56,167 nt of DNA, from the NCBI RefSeq assembly GCF_000967655.1, contig NZ_JXYA01000043.1:1-56167 (forward strand). Reading direction: 5' to 3'. Numbering within the stretch: position 1 is the stretch's first letter; every line of letters starts with the position of its first letter. Shown here piece by piece: positions 10,148 through 18,541 of the stretch. The notes under the pieces are model-generated. The model did no database searches, was not told the DNA's origin, and saw only the letters and a program-made list of their open reading frames with translations. A program made the position numbers and the translations under genes. The stretch comes from Pseudoalteromonas rubra. Its GTDB lineage: Bacteria; Pseudomonadota; Gammaproteobacteria; Enterobacterales; Alteromonadaceae.

Positions 10148-11107
10148 TCAGCTAAACTGAACTCGCGAAGGCCAGTGCTGCGCCCAGGTGTGGGTTGGGG
10201 TTTCTTGCTGTGCTTCCAAAGCCGCGACCAAAAAGTCGAGAAAAACCCGTACTCTGGCAGGCAAATATTCTCGCTTAGGGTAAATGGCGAACACGCCGCC
10301 CTCTGGCATGGGAGCCCTGAAAGCGGGATAGAGGGATACCAGCGCGCCGCTTTCCAACCCCGCTTTGGCCAAAAAGTGTGGTAACTGCGCAAACCCCAGG
10401 CCATCGGCACATAATTGCGCCATGGCCTCACCATCATCGGTAATATGCGTGCGGTTTAGCTCACTGAGCTGATATTCACCCTGCTCATCTGGCAAAAAAA
10501 TGGGTTGCAGCTGCTGCGTCTCTTTGATTTTAAAGCCAATCCATGCGTGCTCAGTAAACTCGGCATAATTGGCTGGTGTGCCATATTGCTCAAGATAGGC
10601 AGGTGAGGCGCAGACCACAAAGTCCATCGGGCTCAGACAGCGGGCAACCAGTCGGCTGTCTTTGACGTAACCGGTACGTAATGCCACATCAATATCCTGC
10701 TCAATGATATCCACATGCATATCGTCAAGAGACAGCTCCAGTGTGATCTGGGGGTAACGCTGGCAAAATGTTTTGAGTAGCGGACGCAAATATAAATGGC
10801 CATAGCAAACAGCACTGTTGACCCGCAGCCGTCCTTTTGGCGCATCATTGTGCTGCCTGAGTTCTTCTTCGCAGCTGCTCAATGCCTGGATACTTGAGCG
10901 TACAGTTTGCGCGTAGTGCCGTCCGGCTGAGGTGATCTTCAGTTGCCGGGTAGAGCGCTGAAACAGGGTCACACCCAGCTCAGCTTCGAGCCGACTCACG
11001 GCTTTGCTGATAGTTGACGGATCGGTGTTGCAAACTCGTGCTGCTGCCGCAAAGCTCTGCTCGTCACAGGTGGCCAGAAACAAGGTCAGTGATCTCAGTT
11101 TATCCAT
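10148..11107 (-). CDS. LysR-family regulator divergent from the MFS-SCO operon
   Basis: A 319-residue LysR-type regulator. Helix-turn-helix at residues ~15-45 (SFAAAARVCNTDPSTISKAVSRLEAELGVTLF), then an effector domain with the RLRVNSAVCYGHLYLRP linker strand. The SRLEAELGVTLFQRSTR signature places it near the CrgA/AaeR-like branch. It converges on the PEP-mutase-family gene with its stop directly adjacent. It is divergent, with a 158 bp gap, from the MFS/AhpD-like/SCO1 operon at 11266-14044, which is its most likely target (inference from LysR organisation). Confidence 0.9.
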   Translation of the reverse strand: MDKLRSLTLFLATCDEQSFAAAARVCNTDPSTISKAVSRLEAELGVTLFQRSTRQLKITSAGRHYAQTVRSSIQALSSCEEELRQHNDAPKGRLRVNSAVCYGHLYLRPLLKTFCQRYPQITLELSLDDMHVDIIEQDIDVALRTGYVKDSRLVARCLSPMDFVVCASPAYLEQYGTPANYAEFTEHAWIGFKIKETQQLQPIFLPDEQGEYQLSELNRTHITDDGEAMAQLCADGLGFAQLPHFLAKAGLESGALVSLYPAFRAPMPEGGVFAIYPKREYLPARVRVFLDFLVAALEAQQETPTHTWAQHWPSRVQFS

Positions 11108-11265
11108 ATAATCAGTCCTGTGCGTTGGGTAAGCACCACACTATACCTCACTATATCAGCAATAATTCATGAATAGTATTCACGACTAAATGGCCAAATC
11201 GCTGGTTTTTCCACCTCACCTAACCGCCTAGAGTAATCACAAAGTGACTCAGGAGGCGACAGACT

Positions 11266-12474
11266 ATGTTACAGCACACTGCGAACCATGCAGACAACTC
11301 AGGATTCAGTTATTTTTGCCTGGCATTCGTTGCCATGGCCGGACTAGCCTATCTCAACTTTTTACCCGCCGTAGTGGATGCGCTGGCAGGCGGGATTGGT
11401 TTTTCCGCACAGCAGGCCGGTACTCTGGTGGCCAGCAATGGTTATGGCGCATTAGTGGGCAGTATCTGCGCCATCTTTGTGGTTCGCCATGTTGGCTGGA
11501 AACCCACTTTACTGTTCACCTTCATCGCATTAGGCGCTATAGAACTTAGTACATCAGCCTGGAGCACTTACACAGGTTTGCTGGTCTGGCGATTTATCGC
11601 CGGGGTACTGGGTGGTTTTAGTGTCGGCATTTCATTTGCCATCCTGGCGCGTTTAACCAACCCGGACAGAGCCTTCGGCACCTTGCTGTTTATTCAGTTC
11701 AGTATCGGCTCTGTGGTGATCTATGCTGTGCCTGCACTTGAGCGCCAGCTCGGCGGCTACGCCGTGTTTTATATCATGGCCGCTGTGGTTTTTATTGCTT
11801 TGCTTTTCTTGCCCTTGCTGCCAGCCTTGCCAGCGACACATAACCCCAAACAGCATTCAAATCGTCCGCGTTTCACAGCCAAAAGTGCCCGGTTGCTGCT
11901 GGCGATGCTGCTCTATTTGGTTGCAGCCAGCGGGATTTGGGCGTTTGCGGGCCAGATGGGCCTAAGTGCAGGCCAGTCTCAAGCCCAGATCAGCCAGATC
12001 ATTGCACTGACCGGTTTACTGGGACTGGCAGGCGCGTTACTCCCCATTCTGAAACCAGGTCAGACACACCGCACACTGTATTTATGTGGCGGTATATTGC
12101 TCTCTTTTATGGCAGCCTTACTGCTCATTTATGCGCATTTTGACCTCGTCTACATACTGGCGTTAGCGCTGTTATTTTTTTCCTGGCCCGCGGTGCACGC
12201 TTATCTGCTCGCCCTCATCGCTGAGCAGGATAGCTCAGGACAGCTTTCATCCGTCGCAGCCGTGATATCCAGCATTGGGGTGGCATCTGGCCCACTCCTT
12301 GGTGCGGCGCTATTAAGAAACGATATCTATACCATGATGCTGTGTGCCTTTGCAGCCCTGTTTACCCTTTGTCTGCTCTTGCTACAGCGCCCATTAAAAA
12401 GCCCCGCGCAGCGTCAATCACAGCTAAGTACAACCGCCAACCATAAATACCAAACTACCAGGAGTACCCGATGA
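11266..12474 (+). CDS. MFS transporter (YbfB/YjiJ-like)
   Basis: A 402-residue major facilitator with about 12 hydrophobic segments in two halves split by a polar loop near residues 185-205 (ATHNPKQHSNRPRF). The pattern LVASNGYGALVGSICAIF and RFIAGVLGGFSVGISFAIL in the first half resembles YbfB/YjiJ-type MFS proteins. The start is well supported by AGGAGG 9-10 bases before the ATG. The stop overlaps the next gene's start by 4 bp (ATGA), so translation is probably coupled. First gene of a four-gene operon under a divergent LysR gene. Substrate unknown. Confidence 0.85.
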   Translation: MLQHTANHADNSGFSYFCLAFVAMAGLAYLNFLPAVVDALAGGIGFSAQQAGTLVASNGYGALVGSICAIFVVRHVGWKPTLLFTFIALGAIELSTSAWSTYTGLLVWRFIAGVLGGFSVGISFAILARLTNPDRAFGTLLFIQFSIGSVVIYAVPALERQLGGYAVFYIMAAVVFIALLFLPLLPALPATHNPKQHSNRPRFTAKSARLLLAMLLYLVAASGIWAFAGQMGLSAGQSQAQISQIIALTGLLGLAGALLPILKPGQTHRTLYLCGGILLSFMAALLLIYAHFDLVYILALALLFFSWPAVHAYLLALIAEQDSSGQLSSVAAVISSIGVASGPLLGAALLRNDIYTMMLCAFAALFTLCLLLLQRPLKSPAQRQSQLSTTANHKYQTTRSTR

Positions 12475-13028
12475 TCAAATACCTACTGAACAAAATGCTC
12501 ATATCGATGCAAAAAAAATATGACTACGACGTCACGTATATGCAGGACATTCTGTCCGCGGACCTGAGCGCATTTTTTAAATACCTGAAATTTCAGTCCA
12601 TGGCAGGCTATCGTGGAGGTCTGCCTGCGGCACCTTTATATGCCGCCAGGTTACGCGCCATCTTATGGGACGACTGCGGCCCTTGTACTCAGCTGCTGGT
12701 CAATATGGCACTGGAAGCGGGCGTGCCTGCAAACCAGGTCAGCGCAATCGTCAACAAAGACCTGGCTGCATTGCCTGATGAACTCGCTCAGATAGTGGAG
12801 TTTACCGATCTGGTGTTAGACCATAATCCCGGTGCTGATGACATTCGCCCGCATATCCGTGCCATGTGGGGAGAGCAGGGGCTGATTGCCATCGCGTTTA
12901 GTATCAGCTCCTGTCGAGTCTATCCGGCCCTTAAATATACCTTAGGATATGGTAAAGCGTGCAGCCGTGTGGTCGTGAATGAGCAAACGCTGACGCCGTC
13001 AGACAAAAACCGTTCAGTAACAGGATAA
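12471..13028 (+). CDS. AhpD/carboxymuconolactone decarboxylase-like protein
   Basis: A 185-residue all-helical protein resembling the CMD/AhpD fold, with a redox-type C-G-P-C pair near residue 76 (DDCGPCTQLLVNMALEAGV). That motif corresponds to the AhpD CxxC region. A second conserved patch is AQIVEFTDLVLDHNP. CMD-type proteins act as peroxidase partners or decarboxylases. The CGPC pair argues for a thiol redox role (inference). It overlaps the MFS gene by 4 bp and is followed 4 bp later by a small membrane protein gene, so it is an operon member. The exact reaction cannot be assigned. Confidence 0.75.
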   Translation: MIKYLLNKMLISMQKKYDYDVTYMQDILSADLSAFFKYLKFQSMAGYRGGLPAAPLYAARLRAILWDDCGPCTQLLVNMALEAGVPANQVSAIVNKDLAALPDELAQIVEFTDLVLDHNPGADDIRPHIRAMWGEQGLIAIAFSISSCRVYPALKYTLGYGKACSRVVVNEQTLTPSDKNRSVTG

Positions 13029-13032
13029 TGCT

Positions 13033-13434
13033 ATGCGAAGTCAAACCACCACAGTCGTCGCCGTCGTGCTTGGACTGGCGGCGCTGGCCAACGGCGTGTT
13101 TATGCTGCTTTACCCGCAACAGTGGTACTGGAGTGTGCCCGGAGTGCCTGACCGGGGGTTCTACAATCAGCACTTTATACGTGATATCGGTATGCTGTAT
13201 ATGCTGATTGGCGGCGCGTTTAGCTTTGGTGCTTTTTATGCCCGCTACCGTTTTCAGCTGTGGCTGTTTCCTGCTTTATGGTTGAGCAGCCACGCGCTAT
13301 TTCATTTTTGGGAGGTGCTGGTCGGGATCTGCGGGCCGATTTTTCTGCTGATTGATTTTGCTGGCGTCACCTTACCTGCATTATTGGCGCTGGGGTTGTG
13401 CTGGCAAGCAAAGAGGGCAGATGAAGATGCATAA
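13033..13434 (+). CDS. Small four-helix membrane protein
   Basis: 133 residues with four predicted transmembrane stretches (about 7-27, 52-71, 76-95, 98-123) and a conserved-looking loop PGVPDRGFYNQHFIRDIG between helices 1 and 2. No enzymatic motif is seen. It lies 4 bp after the AhpD-like gene, and its 3' end overlaps the SCO1 start by about 14 bp. The tight packing implies function with them in the inner membrane. The family is not recognised with certainty. Confidence 0.75.
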   Translation: MRSQTTTVVAVVLGLAALANGVFMLLYPQQWYWSVPGVPDRGFYNQHFIRDIGMLYMLIGGAFSFGAFYARYRFQLWLFPALWLSSHALFHFWEVLVGICGPIFLLIDFAGVTLPALLALGLCWQAKRADEDA

Positions 13435-14044
13435 CAAGTACGCGCTATTGCTCACCCTGCTTATCGGCTGCGGGCTCGGCGTGCTGATCCCCATTACGCA
13501 ACCCGTGCAACCCGGCACCGCACAGGCCATGATACAAAAAGCCGAACGTACTCTGGCACCATTTGAGCTGCAAAGTGCATACGGCCAGTTTGATCAGCAT
13601 GTACTGCGAGGGCAGTGGACAATCATGATGTTTGGATTCACACATTGTCCGGATATTTGCCCAACCGCCTTGTCCCGCTTAGCAGCACTGGAAACACAAT
13701 TAACCGCACTTTCCATCCCATGGCAGCCCAAGTATGTGTTTGTATCCGTCGACCCACAAAGAGACACAGTCACAGAGCTCGACATCTATGTACGTCATTT
13801 CAGACCTTCATTTATTGGTGTTACCGGTCACCCAGACCAACTCAAGTTACTCGCTCGAAGCACAGGGGCACAATTTCAGGTAGATAATGCCCCCGACAAC
13901 TATCAGGTTGCGCACTCCACTATGCTCTTTTTGCTGGATCCGAGCGCGACACTGCGGGGCCGATTTGATATTAACCAAGACCTGAGCGAACTCGCAGCTC
14001 AGTTGAAGCGCTTCATTTACATGGCAGGGAGTCAACAAAATTAA
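13421..14044 (+). CDS. SCO1/SenC-family copper-binding protein
   Basis: About 207 residues from the ATG at 13421 (a second in-frame ATG is at 13427), preceded by AGAGGGC. The protein has an N-terminal membrane anchor (YALLLTLLIGCGLGVLI) and a thioredoxin-like SCO domain. Copper ligands are visible: Cys-x-x-x-Cys in FTHCPDICP and the distal His in QVAHSTMLFL. SCO proteins load copper into the CuA centre of cytochrome c oxidase or act as thiol reductases. No oxidase genes are in this window, so the role may be a general copper or redox one. Last gene of the LysR-adjacent operon. A strong terminator follows at 14212. Confidence 0.9.
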   Translation: MKMHNKYALLLTLLIGCGLGVLIPITQPVQPGTAQAMIQKAERTLAPFELQSAYGQFDQHVLRGQWTIMMFGFTHCPDICPTALSRLAALETQLTALSIPWQPKYVFVSVDPQRDTVTELDIYVRHFRPSFIGVTGHPDQLKLLARSTGAQFQVDNAPDNYQVAHSTMLFLLDPSATLRGRFDINQDLSELAAQLKRFIYMAGSQQN

Positions 14045-14211
14045 GGCCGAATATTCCGAAGTGAATGAGTCTGAAATAAAAAGACGCTTTAGAAAAATAA
14101 GGTGCTCGCACTGCTTAGTTTAAATGATATGAACAAAAGGCTTAACTTATTGTGTGCGGGTTCGCTGTAAAGGGGCTTTACACTCTGTGAATGGGAAGTC
14201 TAACAGATAAG

Positions 14212-14239
14212 AAAAAGGCAGCCGCTGGCTGCCTTTTTT
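14212..14239 (+). terminator. Rho-independent terminator after the SCO operon
   Basis: Perfect 7-bp GC-rich stem GGCAGCC / GGCTGCC with a GCT loop, preceded by AAAAA and followed by TTTTTT. The flanking A and T runs make it usable from both directions, so it may serve both the SCO operon and the convergent small-protein operon. Confidence 0.9.
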
Positions 14240-14244
14240 CGCGA

Positions 14245-14364
14245 TTAATTCGCTTTTTTGATCGCTTTTTTCAGCTTTTTGATTTTCGCTTCATGTTTTG
14301 CGATCTTACCAGTACGTTTTTGTACTTCTTTCTTTAGCTTTTTAACATCAACTTTCTTAGCCAT
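14245..14364 (-). CDS. Lysine-rich 39-residue microprotein
   Basis: A short gene encoding a 39-residue basic peptide that starts MAKKVDVKKLKKEVQKRTGK and ends AIKKAN. It contains about 16 lysines and no aromatic residues, and should form one long amphipathic helix. AAAGGAGATC sits at ideal distance before the ATG. The gene overlaps the 3' end of the RHH gene by 8 bp, so translation is probably coupled. The basic helical character suggests nucleic acid or acidic-partner binding (inference). A bidirectional terminator lies directly downstream. No family is recognised. Confidence 0.7.
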   Translation of the reverse strand: MAKKVDVKKLKKEVQKRTGKIAKHEAKIKKLKKAIKKAN

Positions 14365-14542
14365 CTTGATCTCCTTTGACCGGTTTCTCTTGTTCTGGCT
14401 TGTGCTTTTTCACAAACCGCTTAATAAACTTTCTGATCTCGCGGGAAGAAGATGAATCCAGCTCATTGCACAAGGCAACAAACTCATCTCTTTGCGCTTT
14501 ATTAATACGCACAATCAACTGTGCATCTTTATTATTTGCCAT
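14357..14542 (-). CDS. Small ribbon-helix-helix-like regulator
   Basis: 61 residues. The order β-strand (DAQLIVRINK), helix (AQRDEFVALCNELD), turn (SSSSR) and helix (REIRKFIKRFVKKH) matches MetJ/Arc/CopG-type DNA-binding proteins, whose strand pair reads bases in the major groove. CAGGAAGT precedes the ATG. About 45 bp upstream, at 14588-14606, two palindromic GTATATAC elements one helical turn apart form a natural RHH operator, so autorepression is likely (inference). The second operon gene is the 39-residue basic peptide. It could be an antitoxin-like unit, but the partner does not look like a toxin. Confidence 0.75.
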   Translation of the reverse strand: MANNKDAQLIVRINKAQRDEFVALCNELDSSSSREIRKFIKRFVKKHKPEQEKPVKGDQDG

Positions 14543-14587
14543 GCTCTACTTCCTGCTGAGAAGACAACCTGTGTGGTCACCCTCTGT

Positions 14588-14606
14588 GTATATACAACGT
14601 ATATAC
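14588..14606. promoter_or_regulatory. Double palindrome GTATATAC-AAC-GTATATAC, likely RHH operator
   Basis: Two identical self-complementary octamers with centres 11 bp apart sit upstream of the RHH gene and overlap its probable -10 region. This is the usual arrangement for cooperative binding of two RHH dimers. Assignment to the adjacent gene is by position. Confidence 0.6.
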
Positions 14607-14624
14607 ATAATCGAGCACTGTCAA
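14598..14624 (-). promoter_or_regulatory. Candidate sigma70 promoter of the RHH operon
   Basis: On the minus strand a perfect TTGACA (14624-14619) is followed after about 15 bases by TATACG (14603-14598). The spacing is slightly short; longer spacings give weaker -10 hexamers. The -10 region lies within the double palindrome. Confidence 0.45.
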
Positions 14625-14781
14625 CCCGAATAACATTAAAGTGTCATACTGGTTTGTTGTCGGCGTGCGTAGAACATGGCCAGATATGTCTTATTTACGA
14701 CTCTGTTTAGGCTCTTCTGGCGGTGAGAAACCCATTAAACTGAGTCTCGAAAACATGACGACATAGACAGGAAAATACATT

Positions 14782-15330
14782 ATGAACAAAGCACTTCTTG
14801 TTATAGACACTCAGGACTCTTTCTATCATACGCCTTACTGGTCGGAACGCGACCTTGCAGACTTTCAGCACAATCTGACTCAGCTGATAGCGGCATTTCA
14901 GTGCAATCAGCACAAAGTGGTAAAAGTCCTTCATAGCCGTGACGATATGCCGGAAAGCCCTTTTAATCCGAGATCCGGGTTTGTTAAGCCTATGGCCTTT
15001 TTGGATACGCAGTTTGATAAAACATTTTATAAGTCTGTACACAATGCCTTTACCGATACAGGGTTGGCTATGTGGTTGAAAAGAAATAACATAGACTGTG
15101 TGGCTATCTCGGGGATCCGCACTGAGCAGTGTTGCGAGACCACCGCACGTGTCGCGAGCGACTTGGGTTTTCAGGTTGAGTTTGTCACCGATAGCAGCCA
15201 AGCCTGTCACCAATGTGGCATCAGTACAAACACTGATAGACGACATGCTGGAGACTTTGTATGCCACCAGCAACGGCATTGGGCTGGCAGCAACTCAGGT
15301 GGGTCGGGAAGAAGCCGTTGTGATCATTGA
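14782..15330 (+). pseudogene. Isochorismatase-family hydrolase, 3' end lost in a deletion
   Basis: Residues 1 to about 138 are a clear isochorismatase-like cysteine hydrolase: LLVIDTQDSF with the catalytic Asp, a mid-domain Lys (FDKTFYKSVHNAF), and SGIRTEQCCETTARVASDLGF with the catalytic Cys. Just after FVTDS the homology stops. The frame continues as a low-complexity tail (QCGISTNTDRRHAG...) that is an out-of-frame reading of a peptide deformylase gene. The normal C-terminal ~45-50 residues are missing. All three catalytic positions remain but the fold is incomplete, so activity is doubtful. See the deformylase entry for the other half of the junction. Confidence 0.8.
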
Positions 15331-15652
15331 TCTTTCGGACGAGCGTAACGATCCCCTGATCCTCATTAATCCAGAGATAGTGAGTGGCAGTAACAAAGCA
15401 ATGGGGCAGGAGGGCTGCTTGTCTGTGCCAGATTACTTTGCCGATGTTGAGCGCTATACCGAGGTCACAGTGTCTGCACTGGACCGCAATGGCAAACCCA
15501 TTGCAGTACAAAGCGATGAGTTTCTGGCCATCGTGATGCAACATGAAATCGACCATTTGTCAGGCAACCTGTTTATTGACTACCTGTCGCCACTCAAGCG
15601 TCAAATGGCGATGAAAAAAGTCAAAAAATACGTCAAGGCACACAGTAAATAA
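15194..15652 (+). pseudogene. def: Peptide deformylase lacking its N-terminus
   Basis: From AAKPVTNVAS onward this is a peptide deformylase with all three metal and catalytic motifs: GIGLAATQVG, EGCLSVP and HEIDH. E. coli Def has about 17-20 residues before the equivalent KPV segment; here they are replaced, in another frame, by isochorismatase sequence. The only in-frame ATG (15098) lies inside the isochorismatase and has no clear ribosome site; a TTG near 15176 is possible. The core looks intact, so weak expression by reinitiation cannot be excluded. It is probably a second, dispensable def copy broken by a deletion. Confidence 0.8.
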
Positions 15653-15683
15653 AGCGCCTGAATCAATGTACAGCTCAAATAAC

Positions 15684-15722
15684 AGCCAACCAGGGTTAAT
15701 TTAACATAAAGCCTGGCTGGCT
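15684..15722. terminator. Imperfect hairpin between convergent genes
   Basis: Arms AGCCAACCAGG and CCTGGCTGGCT pair at 10 of 11 positions with an AT-rich loop, between the deformylase remnant and the azoreductase gene. No clear T-run follows, so terminator function is uncertain. Confidence 0.4.
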
Positions 15723-15730
15723 ATTGAGGC

Positions 15731-16354
15731 TCAGCCAATTGCACCTATCCACTGATCCACCTGAGCTTTCGCCTGTTCGGTCGCCACTTCACTGCCAATA
15801 TCCGGCATACTGATCCCATATGCGGTGATCACATCAATGTTCGTAATGCCAATAAAGCCAAGCACCTGCTTCAGGTAGGGCACCTGAAAGTCGACTGAAT
15901 GCATTTCAGGCTGCGACATATCGGCACCGGCACTGGCAATGATCACCGCCTGTTTACCTTCCAATAGCCCTTTCGGCCCTTGCTCTGAATATGAGAAAGT
16001 CAGCCCGAACCGACAGATCTGATCTATGTAGTTTTTCATCAAGCTCGTGACACTGAAATTGTGCATTGGAGACGCAAAAACAATAATGTCGGCCTGTTTC
16101 AGCTCATCAATATAAAGCAATGATGGCTGTGCTATCTCAGTTTGCTCAGCAGTGAGCGCATTCTGATCGCCATAGAAACTATTGAGAATTTGATTATCAT
16201 AAACCGGCGCCGGGGTTTTGCTCAGGTCTCGTATTGTAAAAGCCAAGGTTTCGTTTGAATTTTGCAATTGTGCTTGCAAATAGTCCGCTATCTCACTGGA
16301 TACAGAAAACTCATTTGCAGGACTAGACTTAATAATAAGCACTTGTTTTTTCAT
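15731..16354 (-). CDS. azoR: FMN-dependent NADH-azoreductase
   Basis: 207 residues from the ATG at 16354; an extension from TTG at 16366 is unlikely. Flavodoxin-like fold: KQVLIIKSSP phosphate loop, FASPMHNFSVTSLMKNYIDQICRFGLTFSYSEQGPKGLLEGK (FMN-contact region, in separate segments), IIASAGADMS and QVPYLKQVLGFIGITNIDVI. These are hallmarks of AzoR, a dimeric FMN enzyme that reduces quinones and azo compounds with NAD(P)H in the cytoplasm. It is divergent from a LysR gene at 16494, a very common azoR neighbour and its likely quinone- or thiol-stress regulator. Confidence 0.9.
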   Translation of the reverse strand: MKKQVLIIKSSPANEFSVSSEIADYLQAQLQNSNETLAFTIRDLSKTPAPVYDNQILNSFYGDQNALTAEQTEIAQPSLLYIDELKQADIIVFASPMHNFSVTSLMKNYIDQICRFGLTFSYSEQGPKGLLEGKQAVIIASAGADMSQPEMHSVDFQVPYLKQVLGFIGITNIDVITAYGISMPDIGSEVATEQAKAQVDQWIGAIG

Positions 16355-16493
16355 AAATATAACCAAACTAACTCGATATTTTCGGTTATTATTACTATTT
16401 CTCTGATGACCAGAAAGCGCCTAAATTACAAATCAGTTTTGTCTTTATGACAAAAATAAACTAGATTACCTGAGATGAATTGCACCTTGGAAC

Positions 16494-17432
16494 ATGATGG
16501 ATAAACTCAGAGCGCTACGCTATTTTAAACGTGTTGTTGAATTAAACAGTTTCAGTGCGGTTGCCGAGGAGTGCTCGGTTCCGGCTTCCTCGGTATCAAG
16601 ACGCATCCGTGATCTGGAAGCATCGCTCGGGATCGAACTGGTCAAAAGAACGACTCGCCATGTCAGCATTACCGATCTGGGTCAGCTCTATTACCAGCAT
16701 ATCAACGAGATCCTCAGCAGGCTAAACTACGCCGATGAACTGCTCTCGCAAAGCATGGATAACCCAAGTGGCACACTCAAGATAAGCGCACCGCCCGGCC
16801 TGGCTCAGGCACTACTGGTTCCTTTGTTTCGACACTTTAGGCAACAATTTCCAAACATTCTGCTCGACCTGGATTATACCAATAAATATGCGCTATTCGG
16901 CCAGGACTCCGTAGATCTGGCTATCAGGGGCGGGCCCATCGACGACGCCCGTCTGATAGCCAGGCCGCTTATTCGCAGTGGCTTTACACTGTGGGCACAT
17001 ACTCAACTGGCCAATGAGCTTAACACTCAATTCGGCTCAGCCTATTGGTCGCTTGATCAGCTATCACAGTGTCCGGCCATCATGTTTCGCAATAAAGCGG
17101 CCATTGTGCCTTGGTGGGTACAAACAGAGGACGACTGGCTGCCGGTATCGACACAACCCGTTCTGATCAGTAATGACAGCGCGACCTTACTGGATGCGCT
17201 CGCTCACGGCGAAGGTTTGTTGCTGGCACCCGACTGGCTACTCCCGGCGCACCTCAAGAAGCAAGTTACGCCGGTTGCCAGACACCTTAGCTTGTCGCCA
17301 GCCAAGACACCACAAGTAGAGATCAACCTGGTATATCAGCATGCCAAATATCAGCTCCCGAACATAAAACTCAGCGTTGACTTTATCTGTGACTATATGC
17401 GTACTCATATGGCCGATATGGTAAAATCCTGA
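16494..17432 (+). CDS. LysR-family regulator divergent from azoR
   Basis: 312 residues (start MMDKLRALRYFKRVVE; two adjacent ATGs, TTGGA upstream). HTH at about 17-45 (SFSAVAEECSVPASSVSRRIRDLEASLGIELV), then an effector domain with the GTLKISAPPGLAQALLVPLF linker. It belongs to the CrgA/YhaJ-like branch of LysR proteins, which often control azoreductases and quinone or aldehyde stress enzymes. The ~140 bp divergent gap with azoR probably carries a shared operator. Confidence 0.9.
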   Translation: MMDKLRALRYFKRVVELNSFSAVAEECSVPASSVSRRIRDLEASLGIELVKRTTRHVSITDLGQLYYQHINEILSRLNYADELLSQSMDNPSGTLKISAPPGLAQALLVPLFRHFRQQFPNILLDLDYTNKYALFGQDSVDLAIRGGPIDDARLIARPLIRSGFTLWAHTQLANELNTQFGSAYWSLDQLSQCPAIMFRNKAAIVPWWVQTEDDWLPVSTQPVLISNDSATLLDALAHGEGLLLAPDWLLPAHLKKQVTPVARHLSLSPAKTPQVEINLVYQHAKYQLPNIKLSVDFICDYMRTHMADMVKS

Positions 17433-17510
17433 TCCACGCTAACCCACTGAATTATAGTGTTTAACTTTTACTTTTGAGGTGAGATGTCCGTGCTCACCAC
17501 GGCCCTCGTC

Positions 17511-17529
17511 AGATCACTTTTTTACTAAC
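17511..17529 (-). repeat. Single copy of the GTTAGTAAAA-N4-GATCT motif
   Basis: Reads GTTAGTAAAAAAGTGATCT on the minus strand, a full match to the 19-bp motif of the 24.9-25.4 kb array. It lies between the convergent stops of two LysR genes. Confidence 0.7.
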
Positions 17530-17537
17530 TGAGCGTC

Positions 17538-18446
17538 TTAATCGTCAAGTTGATGGAAATCTCTGAACTGATCAACAAACCAGCCAATCTTGGGATCGTT
17601 CTTGCGCGTCCGATGCCAGTATAGTTTAAGCTGATAATTAGGTACCGAAAGCGGTGGCGGCTGTAACTGAAGGTTTAACCTGTCGCACACCTGTAGGGCA
17701 TAATGCCTGGGCATGGTCAGCAACATATTGCTCTGCGGTAATAGCGTTGGCGCTACCAGCACATGTGGCGTGACCACAGCAATGGTTCTGACCTTTTTGA
17801 GCTTGGCTAAAGCTTTATCAACGACCCCCCGACGCTCATTCCATGGGGCTATCAAAATATGAGGATGAGCCACAAAAGTGCTCAATGTGAGCTCTTGTCT
17901 ACATGGATGAGACTGACAGCGGGCAGTCACGTAAGCATCCTCAAACCAGCTGAGCTGCATCAGGCCTTCTGAAAACTCCTGTTGATGGGCAAAACCACAC
18001 ACCAGATCCAAGCTACCACTTTCAAGTGCCTGCTCTGCAATGCGCTCCTCCAATTGAACAAAACGGACATGCAGGTTTTTGAACTTGCCAATAAGTTGGC
18101 TGATAAAAGGTCGTAAGCACCAGGCGGTATAATCCGTTGTGGCTATTGTCAGAGTATGTGGTTCATTCGCATCGAAGGGCCTGGCTTCTTGCAACCCACG
18201 TTCCAGCATCTGCAATGCAGGTAGCACAGTTTGCGCCAGACGATGCGCATGTGCTGTCGCCAGCATTCGATTGTTCACCCGCACAAACAACTCATCACCC
18301 AGACGTTCTCGCAGCCGGGTCAGTGCATGACTACAGGCAGACTGGCTCAGGTTAAGCTGCTCAGCGGTCTGTGTCACTGAGCTATTCTCATACAAAGCCG
18401 CGAACAGTTTTAACAGGTTAAGATCCAGGTTTGGTAATTTGCTCAT
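17538..18446 (-). CDS. LysR-family regulator (NodD/LeuO-like branch)
   Basis: 302 residues. The N-terminus PNLDLNLLKLFAALYENSSV and HTH TQTAEQLNLSQSACSHALTRLRERLGDELFVR place it in the NodD/SyrM/LeuO-type branch (DLNLL...F..L...SVT). An effector domain follows, with TIATTDYTAWCLRPFI. It is divergent from a GNAT acetyltransferase at 18542 with a ~95 bp gap, so that gene is a possible target, although GNAT genes are rarely LysR-controlled. The effector is unknown. Confidence 0.9.
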   Translation of the reverse strand: MSKLPNLDLNLLKLFAALYENSSVTQTAEQLNLSQSACSHALTRLRERLGDELFVRVNNRMLATAHAHRLAQTVLPALQMLERGLQEARPFDANEPHTLTIATTDYTAWCLRPFISQLIGKFKNLHVRFVQLEERIAEQALESGSLDLVCGFAHQQEFSEGLMQLSWFEDAYVTARCQSHPCRQELTLSTFVAHPHILIAPWNERRGVVDKALAKLKKVRTIAVVTPHVLVAPTLLPQSNMLLTMPRHYALQVCDRLNLQLQPPPLSVPNYQLKLYWHRTRKNDPKIGWFVDQFRDFHQLDD

Positions 18447-18541
18447 TAATTATATGCATTTAGCAAGTGCATTCTATGCACTTTATTCATTAATAAAATG
18501 AGCTTACACTGGGTAACAAACATGTCAACTTAGGAATTAAA

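Noticed and set aside
15098..15193. Authentic N-terminus for the deformylase
   Set aside because: This stretch is isochorismatase coding sequence read in another frame, not deformylase-like.
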